From: Peptococcaceae bacterium BRH_c8a
GTDB lineage: Bacteria; Bacillota; Desulfotomaculia; Desulfotomaculales; Desulfallaceae
Assembly: GCA_000961575.1 (NCBI GenBank)
Contig: LADP01000039.1
Coordinates: forward strand, 1-64,000
Length of the DNA: 64,000 nucleotides
Direction of reading: 5' to 3'
Below, in pieces: positions 34,972-41,483 of this stretch. The position numbers were made by a program, and so were the translations under genes. Numbering within the stretch: the first letter of the stretch is position 1; every line of letters begins with the position of its first letter. Below the pieces are notes generated by a model. That model saw nothing but the letters and a program-made list of their open reading frames with translations, was not told the DNA's origin and did not search any database.

Positions 34972-35696
34972 CTGTCATCGGTACCGGTCCCGGTGCTGTT
35001 GAATACTTGAGTATCAGGGCCCGGGAAGCGCTGGCCGACGCTGAAGTAATTGTGGGCTACATAACTTATATCGACTTAATCAGGGACTTCATTGGTGAAC
35101 GTGAAGTTATCAGCACCGGCATGACCAGGGAAATAGAACGCTGCCGCAAGGCGGTAGAGGTGGCTTCTGCCGGCCGGCGGGTAGCCGTAGTTAGCAGCGG
35201 CGACCCCGGTGTTTACGGAATGGCGGGGCTGGTGCTTGAAATAATGGAAGCCCAAGGGTTGCTGGGCGTAATCCCGGTGGAAATAATACCGGGCATTACT
35301 TCGGCTACCGCCTCCGCCGCCAAATTGGGCGCGCCCTTGATGCATGATTTTGCAGTCATCAGCCTCAGTGACCTGCTCACGCCCTGGGAAACCATCGCCA
35401 AGAGACTGGAAGCTGCTGCCCGGGCTGATTTTGTAATTGTTCTTTATAACCCGGCCAGTAAAAAGAGAACCTGGCAAATTGAGAAAGCGCAAGAAATATT
35501 TTTGCGCCACAAGCCGCCGACCACGCCGGTTGGCATTGTTAAAAATGCAGCCCGGGCAGAGGAAACTGTAGTGATCACCGATCTGCAGGGCCTGTTGGCC
35601 CACCCCGTGGACATGCTGAGCACAGTTATCGTGGGCAACCGCTCCACCCGCCAGGCAGGCAATTTTATGATTACCCCGCGGGGTTACCAGGTATGA
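34968..35696 (+). CDS. cbiH: Cobalt-precorrin-3B C17-methyltransferase, probable AUA start
   Basis: CbiH methylates C17 and drives ring contraction. From TTG 35007 the frame gives 229 residues but lacks the N-terminal glycine-rich SAM motif. The frame is open upstream and encodes IAVIGTGPGAVEYLSIRA, which is that motif. No ATG, GTG or TTG exists between the upstream in-frame stop and this point. ATA 34968 has GGAGG five bases upstream and overlaps the cbiG stop (ATAG), where coupled genes usually have ATGA, so I take ATA as the start. Other motifs: VSSGDPGVYGMAGLV, IPGITSATASAAKLGAPL. A sequence error is the alternative. Confidence 0.85.
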   Translation: MAVIGTGPGAVEYLSIRAREALADAEVIVGYITYIDLIRDFIGEREVISTGMTREIERCRKAVEVASAGRRVAVVSSGDPGVYGMAGLVLEIMEAQGLLGVIPVEIIPGITSATASAAKLGAPLMHDFAVISLSDLLTPWETIAKRLEAAARADFVIVLYNPASKKRTWQIEKAQEIFLRHKPPTTPVGIVKNAARAEETVVITDLQGLLAHPVDMLSTVIVGNRSTRQAGNFMITPRGYQV

Positions 35697-36472
35697 TCCT
35701 ATTACTGGCCGGCACGGCTGAAGGCCGGAAGATTGCTGCCCGCCTCAGTAGTGCCGGGCACCGGTTTATCACCTGCACGGCCACCGCATATGGAGGCCGC
35801 CTCCTGGAAAACTCAAGCGCCGCAGAAATTATCTCGGGTCGCCTTGACGCCGAAGAACTGGCCGAACTAATCCGTAACCGCAAAGTAGAGTTGGTCGTAG
35901 ATGCCACCCACCCGTACGCGGAAGTGGCCACCGCCAACGCAAGCCGGGCTTGTGCCGTTACCGCAACCAAATACATCAGGTACCAAAGGCCGGGTTTGGT
36001 CATACCTAAAAGCCCGCTTATTTACCCGGTACAGGGATACCAGGAAGCGGCTGACCAAGCAGTAGCACTGGCTGCTCAAAACATTTTCCTGGCCTCTGGT
36101 GTTAAAACCATTTCCACATTTGTGACTGCCGCCCGCGCCGCTGGGAAAAAGTTGACGGTCAGGCTGATACCGGATCTGGAAGGCCTGCGCCGGTGTCTGG
36201 AAATGGGTATCGAGCCCGGGGATATCGTGGCCATGCAGGGGCCCTTTTCCACAGACCTCAACAAACAGCTATTAATTCATTACCGGGCCGATGTACTGGT
36301 AACCAAGGAAAGCGGCACCACCGGCGGTACTGACGCCAAACTTGCGGCTGCTCTTGACCTGGCCATACCGGTGGTTATTATTAAAAGGCCTCCGGTGCCG
36401 GAAGGGGCATTGGATAATATAGAGGAATTGCTGGCAATTATTGCATTGTACGAAAGGACGGAAATAAAATGA
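35693..36472 (+). CDS. cbiJ: Cobalt-precorrin-6A reductase
   Basis: CbiJ (CobK family) reduces the C18-C19 double bond with NAD(P)H. The 259-residue protein has LLLAGTAEGRKIAARL at the start, VDATHPYAEVATANA near residue 70, FLASGVKTISTF near 128 and TKESGTTGGTDAKLAAA near 203, the family's conserved blocks. It overlaps cbiH and cbiX by four bases each. Confidence 0.94.
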   Translation: MILLLAGTAEGRKIAARLSSAGHRFITCTATAYGGRLLENSSAAEIISGRLDAEELAELIRNRKVELVVDATHPYAEVATANASRACAVTATKYIRYQRPGLVIPKSPLIYPVQGYQEAADQAVALAAQNIFLASGVKTISTFVTAARAAGKKLTVRLIPDLEGLRRCLEMGIEPGDIVAMQGPFSTDLNKQLLIHYRADVLVTKESGTTGGTDAKLAAALDLAIPVVIIKRPPVPEGALDNIEELLAIIALYERTEIK

Positions 36473-36849
36473 AAACTGCAATCATTATCCTGAGTCATGG
36501 CAGCAGGCTGCCCGAGGCCCAAGCAACACTGCAAAGAATTACCGCTCTGGTTTCATCCGGAGTAGATGAGAAATTTATCGTCGAAGGGGCGGCATTGCAG
36601 TTTAACCAGCCCGATCTGCCCGCAGCTATCGCCCGGGCAACGGATCAGGGCGCCCAACAGGTAGTGGTGGTCCCGATGTTCCTATACCTGGGACTGCACA
36701 TGCAGCGGGACATCCCGGACATTCTGGCCGAACAAAAGAGCCGTTACCCCGGGGTTAAAATATCGATGGCTGAACACATCGGGGCTGATCCCCGTCTTTT
36801 GGACATTATCTTGGACCGGGTCAGGGAGGCGTCCAAAGGTGAACTATAA
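36469..36849 (+). CDS. cbiX: Sirohydrochlorin cobaltochelatase, short CbiX
   Basis: The short CbiX form inserts Co(II) into sirohydrochlorin. At 126 residues it is the single-domain (CbiX-S) version that works as a homodimer. The metal-binding His is in ILSHGSRLPEAQ near residue 10, and the second His in FLYLGLHMQRDIP near 76. The gene overlaps cbiJ by four bases and cbiC by eleven. No cbiK is present, so this is the cobalt-insertion step of the cluster. Confidence 0.92.
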   Translation: MKTAIIILSHGSRLPEAQATLQRITALVSSGVDEKFIVEGAALQFNQPDLPAAIARATDQGAQQVVVVPMFLYLGLHMQRDIPDILAEQKSRYPGVKISMAEHIGADPRLLDIILDRVREASKGEL

Positions 36850-37459
36850 TATTAACCCGTCGGCAATAGAACGCGAAAGCATGGCCATTATTGAACGCAA
36901 CGTCCCTGCCCTTTCTGAACTCCCGGTGGGGGAGAGGGCCATTGTAAAAAGGATTATACATACAACCGGAGATTTTAATATCGCGCCGCTGGTGCAAATA
37001 CACCCCCGGGCCGTCGAGGCCGGGCTGGCCGCGCTGAGGAACTCCTGTACCATATTAACCGATGTGAACATGGTACTGGCCGGGCTGAACAGAAATAAGC
37101 TGGCCGAGCTAAACGTTAATGCCGGCTGCCGCATCGGTGACCCTGATATAGTGGCCCAAGCAAAGCAGACGGGAGAAACCAGGGCCAGGGCGGCAATGCG
37201 CTCGGCCGGGCCGCTGGCTGGCGCTATAGTGGTCATCGGCAATGCGCCCACCGCGCTATTTGCCCTATGCGAGATGATCGAGGCCGGCACCGCCGCCCCG
37301 GCGCTGGTAATCGGGACGCCGGTAGGATTTGTGGGTGCTCTGGAATCCAAGGAACTACTGGTAACCATGAACAAGGTACCCTACGTGAGCGTGCTGGGCA
37401 CCAGAGGGGGCAGCACCATTGCCGCCTCAGTAGTAAACGCTCTGCTTTATATGCTCTAA
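36839..37459 (+). CDS. cbiC: Cobalt-precorrin-8 methylmutase
   Basis: CbiC moves the methyl group from C11 to C12, giving cobyrinate. The 206-residue protein shows IERESMAIIE near residue 9, RIIHTTGDFN near 35 with the catalytic His, and the C-terminal VGFVGALESKELL and TRGGSTIAASVVNALL. The start is GTG 36839 inside cbiX. It ends the ring-building block; the amidation genes cbiA and cbiP and the nucleotide-loop genes are not in the window. Confidence 0.95.
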   Translation: MNYNINPSAIERESMAIIERNVPALSELPVGERAIVKRIIHTTGDFNIAPLVQIHPRAVEAGLAALRNSCTILTDVNMVLAGLNRNKLAELNVNAGCRIGDPDIVAQAKQTGETRARAAMRSAGPLAGAIVVIGNAPTALFALCEMIEAGTAAPALVIGTPVGFVGALESKELLVTMNKVPYVSVLGTRGGSTIAASVVNALLYML

Positions 37460-37462
37460 AGA

Positions 37463-37534
37463 GGGGGTTAGGCCTCAAATAATTAACTAACTTTTATTTT
37501 TTAAAGTTAGTTAATTATTTGAGGCCTAACCCCC
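37463..37534 (+). terminator. Terminator-like 32-bp perfect hairpin after cbiC
   Basis: Arms 37463-37494 and 37503-37534 are exact complements (GGGGGTTAGGCCTC...), with an eight-base T-rich loop. No T-run follows, so it may act as a processing or stability element or be a repeat instead of a simple terminator. Confidence 0.7.
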
Positions 37535-37606
37535 TTATGGTTAATTTTGCCAGTATTTTTGTTATATTTTCGGCAATAATACTGTTTGCGCGGAAAGGAG
37601 GAGAAA

Positions 37607-38284
37607 ATGAGCGCTTATTTTTCCAGATTGGCCGGCTTTTTACTGCTGGTGCTGTGCTTTTTGTTTGTTAGTGTAACCAGTGCCCAGGCCGGAACGGAAA
37701 AAAAAGTGGTCAGTGATACTACCGCGGAAACAGTAATCTATACCATACAGACGGGGGATACCTTATCGGGGATAGCAAGGAAATTTAATGTCAACTTAAA
37801 ACAGTTAATTCGCGTCAACAACTTAGAATCAACAGTGATCCATCCCCGCCAAGACCTGGTTATCCCACCGGAAGGGCAGTTGGAAACGACCACCCTGTCC
37901 CGGGGGAATATATCCAGGGAGGAATTGATGCTTTTAGCCAGGGCTATTCACGCTGAGGCGCGCGGGGAAGGCTTTATAGGCCAAGTGGCTGTGGGAGCGG
38001 TAATTGTTAACCGCGTGCACAGCAAGCTTTTTCCCAACACGGTAAGAGAAGTAATTATGCAAAGTAACAAGCACGTTTTTCAGTTTACGCCGGTTTCCAA
38101 CGGCACTATTAACCTGGAACCGGATCAATCCGCCATCGAAGCTGCGCTGGAGGCCCTGGAAGGAAACGACCCCACTGATGGGGCGCTGTTCTTCTATAAT
38201 CCGACCATCAGCACAGACACATGGATCACTACACTGCCCGTCGTAACGCGCATCGGCAGGCACGTTTTTGCCACTAAAGCATAA
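37607..38284 (+). CDS. LysM plus SleB-type cell-wall hydrolase
   Basis: The 225-residue protein has a signal peptide (ARLAGFLL-type hydrophobic core FLLLVLCFLFVSV, probable cleavage after AQA near residue 29), a LysM domain (YTIQTGDTLSGIARKFNV to VIPPEG, about residues 45-90), and a C-terminal SleB/CwlJ domain (LLARAIHAEARGEGFIGQ near 109 with the catalytic Glu, VAVGAVIVNRV, DGALFFYNP). Such enzymes cut spore cortex or vegetative peptidoglycan. ATG 37607 has AAAGGAGGAG just upstream; a frame from 37586 is less likely. It supports a spore-forming host. Confidence 0.9.
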   Translation: MSAYFSRLAGFLLLVLCFLFVSVTSAQAGTEKKVVSDTTAETVIYTIQTGDTLSGIARKFNVNLKQLIRVNNLESTVIHPRQDLVIPPEGQLETTTLSRGNISREELMLLARAIHAEARGEGFIGQVAVGAVIVNRVHSKLFPNTVREVIMQSNKHVFQFTPVSNGTINLEPDQSAIEAALEALEGNDPTDGALFFYNPTISTDTWITTLPVVTRIGRHVFATKA

Positions 38285-38306
38285 GCAGGGGGCTAGCCCC
38301 CTGCTT
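38283..38306. terminator. Bidirectional terminator, sleB-like / Asp23 gene
   Basis: The 24-base perfect palindrome AAGCAGGGGGCTAGCCCCCT GCTT lies at the meeting point of two convergent genes and overlaps the last bases of both frames. Confidence 0.75.
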
Positions 38307-39132
38307 ACACTATTTCTCTAACTTTGATGCCGGCCACGGTTACATTAACATGCTTCACCGTTAACCCGGTCATGTGTTCCACCTGTTCTTTTACATACAC
38401 CTGCACTTCACGGCTGGTATTATTGATATGTGTTTTCATTCCGGCCAGGATTTCTATTTCTATATTGACCTCATTTTCATTCCTGTCAATGCTCACCTTT
38501 TTTACTTCCGCCACTCCCGAAATAGTAGTAGAAGCCCAGCTGACAATAGATTTAAGCGCCCCCTGGTTAATAGTAAGTTTACCGTACATAGTGAAAGTGG
38601 GCCTAATCACTGACTGCTCCAGCCAGCCTTTGTTGCCCCGGTGTCCTTTACGGCGCATAAAAACCTGCAGCGGGTTAATTATGGATTCGGGAAAGGTTTT
38701 TCTTACTTCCACCGTAGGAGCCGGGATTACATGTTTGCTGTGCTGGCTGCGCATGGTGCGGGCTTTTCTAATTTCCTTGGGTGAAGCAATTTCGTCGATA
38801 TTAATGTATTTGGTTATGCCGGGCAAACCAAGTCTATTGGCAATTTTGTCGATCATCCGATCTGAAGTGCCCAGGATTAGCAGCCTGCCCGGCGCCAATT
38901 CGCCAATGGCTTTTCTGGCTGCTTCCATTTGTTCCGGTTCGTTAAATAAAGCCGTTTTGATAGCCCCAATGCGGGTGGGCTGTCTTTTGGCCGAAATTCC
39001 GGCTACAATTTGGTTCCCCTTAATAATTAATCCATCGTCAATGATAACTTCGGCACCCGTTTGGTAAGCCAACAGAACAGCCCGGTGACTTTTCCCCGTT
39101 CCACTGGATCCTACCAATGCGTATACTTCCAA
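38305..39132 (-). CDS. P-loop NTPase fused to Asp23/Gls24-like domain
   Basis: The N-terminus has Walker A ALVGSSGTGKSHRAVLLA near residue 5 and an IIDDGLIIKG segment near 30; the middle (GRLLILGTSDRMIDKIANRLGLP) continues the P-loop domain. From about residue 175 the sequence resembles the Asp23/Gls24 (DUF322) family: INQGALKSIVSWASTTISGV, VNIEIEILAGM, and YVKEQVEHMTGLTVKHVNVTVAGIKV. Asp23 proteins sit at the cell envelope. I cannot name a role. It stands alone on the minus strand. The fusion is unusual to my knowledge, though similar long forms may exist in relatives. Confidence 0.82.
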   Translation of the reverse strand: MEVYALVGSSGTGKSHRAVLLAYQTGAEVIIDDGLIIKGNQIVAGISAKRQPTRIGAIKTALFNEPEQMEAARKAIGELAPGRLLILGTSDRMIDKIANRLGLPGITKYINIDEIASPKEIRKARTMRSQHSKHVIPAPTVEVRKTFPESIINPLQVFMRRKGHRGNKGWLEQSVIRPTFTMYGKLTINQGALKSIVSWASTTISGVAEVKKVSIDRNENEVNIEIEILAGMKTHINNTSREVQVYVKEQVEHMTGLTVKHVNVTVAGIKVREIV

Positions 39133-39358
39133 GTAAGAACCCCCATTTCCGGCACTTGTTTGCCATTGTAAAAAAATGTACGGCCCTTGGGTCGGACCTG
39201 CTGATCAAAGATGGTAAACTGATAATAATATATTTGTTTGTTGAAGATAAAGCTACCTTATAATATTATATATAATCATTGCTTGTTGTCATTATATACT
39301 ATAACCTTTGCCAATATATTACAGCCCAATTAGGAATAATTTAACAGGGGGAACCATT

Positions 39359-39790
39359 GTGGCCGTAGTTTTTATTGAATTACTCCAGCAAGAATTTAAC
39401 CTGAACGAAGACGAGATTAGCCTGCTCGGCAAAACAACCCGTCAATTAAAAAAAGCTGACCGGCGGGCTTATTTTGGTCAACTAAAGCATAAAGAAAAAG
39501 ACTTTAAGTCGTTCATGAAACAACAATACGACACCATGTCACCGGAAGCCCAAAAATTATGGTTGGAAGCTGTAGTGCAAAGTTTGTTGGACCAAGGTGG
39601 CGAACCGGATTTAGCGGACAATTTGGCCATGAACATCATCGGACGGATCACGGTATATAACCACATGCGCGAGCGGGCTGAAAAGGAAGGCATAAAATTA
39701 AAGCCTCTGGCCAATTTCGGCGGCATGAGCACGGTGATTATGTTGGTAGGAGTAATTACCGCTATTGTGCTATATCTGACCGCCAAATAA
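39359..39790 (+). CDS. Hypothetical protein with C-terminal membrane helix
   Basis: I do not recognise the family. GTG 39359 has AGGGGGA about nine bases upstream; the in-frame ATG-like start at 39308 has none. The 143-residue protein is highly charged and helical (EDEISLLGKTTRQLKKADRR, HKEKDFKSFMKQQYD) and ends in one hydrophobic helix (MSTVIMLVGVITAIVLYLT), so it is a likely tail-anchored membrane protein. A MITE-like element follows it. Confidence 0.72.
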   Translation: MAVVFIELLQQEFNLNEDEISLLGKTTRQLKKADRRAYFGQLKHKEKDFKSFMKQQYDTMSPEAQKLWLEAVVQSLLDQGGEPDLADNLAMNIIGRITVYNHMRERAEKEGIKLKPLANFGGMSTVIMLVGVITAIVLYLTAK

Positions 39791-39819
39791 CATTATTTAA
39801 AACAGGCTAACGCGGCGGT

Positions 39820-40003
39820 CCGGTGATATCCGGAGCGAACGGTGCACCTGGATGCGTTGATTAGCCCGTCATAGCCCCGAATTCATGACTGCTAAGGGCG
39901 TAGCCAAACGGTTAAGCAATTTGTGCCATGCGATAACAATAACCCGCTCCAATCACAACAATAAGAATTGCAAGAGAGAGCGGAGCGATATCACCGGAGC
40001 GCC
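39820..40003 (+). repeat. MITE-like element, copy C
   Basis: About 184 bases, CCGGTGATATCCGGAGCGAA to GAGCGATATCACCGGAGCGC C. It is nearly identical in its inner parts to copy A read on the opposite strand (GGCGTAGCCAAACGGTTAAG, TTGTGCCATGCG). It is followed at 40040-40065 by a CATCCTGAGCG half-repeat, as copy B is. Confidence 0.85.
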
Positions 40004-40119
40004 AGATCCGACCAACTTTAATCAGTAATCCCCTTAAGATCCTTCGCTAACGCTCAGGATGACACTACCCAGATTTTTTATTTTAGAGTAGGGATTAACA
40101 TTTTAAGGAGCGATTCTTT

Positions 40120-40728
40120 ATGTGTCATGAATTAACCGCCCATACTGCAGCATTAAAAGATTTTCTCTCCGCAGCACCGGAGGAAATGGTACTTAAATGC
40201 GGGGCATCATTCTCAAGCGACCGCCGGCATATTTTAATTGACTATTTCGGTAAAAAACACCTGGTCTCCCTACAGGACGGTGAAGTTAAAACAGCCCTGG
40301 ATGAAACAGTTTCATTCAACGATGCCACACTGATATTGCAATACCTAAAGCAGTGCAGCGGCTTGCCGCCCCGGGGAAAATGGCTGTCATTCCTGGAGCT
40401 GCCCGAGGGGATACTGCATCACGTACCTTTCCTGAATGACGCTTGCAATCCCCTGGCTGAAACATTTGGCCACCGCCTGGAATTGTTTAAACAGCTGACT
40501 GGTAAATTGGGAGCCACTCGTATTCAGATGGGCGACACAGCGGTTTGTGTGCCGGTTTTTACGAAGCTGCCGCTGGCCGCCGCGATTTGGGAAGGGGACG
40601 ACGAATTCCCGGCCCGGGCAGTAATTTTGTTCGACAGCATCGCCCAACATCAGCTTACCACAGCGGCATTGTGGGTGCTGGGCTGTGAACTGACCAGCAA
40701 ATTACAAGTTATGGCGGAACAAAAATAA
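40120..40728 (+). CDS. DUF3786-type protein
   Basis: The 202-residue protein fits the DUF3786 family of unknown function, found mostly in anaerobes. Conserved-looking parts are ILIDYFGKKHLVSLQDGEV near residue 48, LILQYLKQCSGLPPRGKWLSF near 82, FPARAVILFDSIAQHQLTTAALWVLG near 165. ATG 40120 has AAGGAGCG about ten bases upstream. No membrane segment is seen. Its neighbours give no hint of role; relatives sometimes occur near corrinoid proteins, but that is recalled, not shown here. Confidence 0.75.
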   Translation: MCHELTAHTAALKDFLSAAPEEMVLKCGASFSSDRRHILIDYFGKKHLVSLQDGEVKTALDETVSFNDATLILQYLKQCSGLPPRGKWLSFLELPEGILHHVPFLNDACNPLAETFGHRLELFKQLTGKLGATRIQMGDTAVCVPVFTKLPLAAAIWEGDDEFPARAVILFDSIAQHQLTTAALWVLGCELTSKLQVMAEQK

Positions 40729-40782
40729 TAAGGCTGTACACCACCACAGCGGTATACAGCCAGTGCGAACTTGAACCGCGTC

Positions 40783-41106
40783 TTAAGTAATCCTGTAAAT
40801 CCAGTTTACGCCACTATTATTGTCCCAGTTTTGCGCGTCATCTCGAAAACAAAAATTAAGTTGGCTGTCTTTTATATCAACAGTTTGTTCCCAACCTTCT
40901 TCGGTCCTCTCCATTAGGTAATCTTTAACTTCCTGCCAACTTTCACCTTCCCCAAAGCCTCCATGCAGCCACACTTGCCTGGCGCCTTGCTGGTTGAGCA
41001 TGCCGTTATAACGAACCGCGATTTCTTTACCGTCCTGTTTCAACGGCTTTACTTGAACTCCCTGGATGGGGGCGGAAAAGGTAAATGCATTGAGGGATTT
41101 GGTCAT
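40783..41106 (-). CDS. Small carbohydrate-binding-module-like protein
   Basis: The 107-residue protein resembles starch-binding CBM25/CBM53 modules: VKPLKQDGKEIAVRYNGML, VWLHGGFGEGESWQEVKDYLM, and LNFCFRDDAQNWDNNSGVNW, with the Trp and Asn-Asn-Gly features of these folds. ATG 41106 follows CGGAGGTGC. It has no signal peptide and no catalytic domain, so it may be cytoplasmic. Stand-alone proteins of this kind are common in Desulfotomaculum-type genomes, as far as I recall. Binding to sugar is inferred only. Confidence 0.72.
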   Translation of the reverse strand: MTKSLNAFTFSAPIQGVQVKPLKQDGKEIAVRYNGMLNQQGARQVWLHGGFGEGESWQEVKDYLMERTEEGWEQTVDIKDSQLNFCFRDDAQNWDNNSGVNWIYRIT

Positions 41107-41268
41107 AGTGCACCTCCGTTTTTCCTTGGACTTTAAATTGGAAACAACATCATCATTAATAATCCTTAGTTTATACAAAAACGGACCAATTATTAGCCCG
41201 CTCATTAAAGACCTAATCCTTTCCGAACCGATATTTACAAGTTGTTAAAAAACACCTGCCTCTGCCAA

Positions 41269-41297
41269 TTGACAACCATCGAGATATACGGTATTAT
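41269..41297 (+). promoter_or_regulatory. Promoter of tRNA-Pro
   Basis: TTGACA (41269-41274), a 17-base spacer, TATTAT (41292-41297). Transcription would begin about 25 bases before the tRNA. Confidence 0.75.
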
Positions 41298-41328
41298 ATT
41301 TTTTGCCTTGTTTTTTAAAAAGGAATAT

Positions 41329-41405
41329 CGGGATGTAGCTCAGTTTGGTAGAGCGCACGGTTCGGGACCGTGAGGTCGCACGTTCAAGTCGTGTCATCCC
41401 GACCA
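41329..41405 (+). tRNA. tRNA-Pro (anticodon CGG)
   Basis: The cloverleaf is complete. Acceptor stem CGGGATG pairs with CATCCCG. The D arm is GCTC-AGTTTGGTA-GAGC, the anticodon arm CACGG-TTCGGGA-CCGTG, and the T arm GCACG-TTCAAGT-CGTGT (G-T end pair). CCA is encoded (41403-41405). The anticodon CGG reads CCG. A strong promoter and a terminator show it is a single transcription unit. It lies beside putA, a proline gene, but that is probably chance. Confidence 0.97.
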
Positions 41406-41410
41406 TAAAA

Positions 41411-41437
41411 CCCCTCTGCAGTAGCAGAGGGGTTTTT
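41411..41437 (+). terminator. Terminator after tRNA-Pro
   Basis: CCCCTCTGC-AGTA-GCAGAGGGG followed by TTTTT, six bases after the tRNA 3' end. Confidence 0.92.
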
Positions 41438-41483
41438 ATTACTTTCTCACGATGTATAAAATTGGCAAGCTTAGCTATATATA

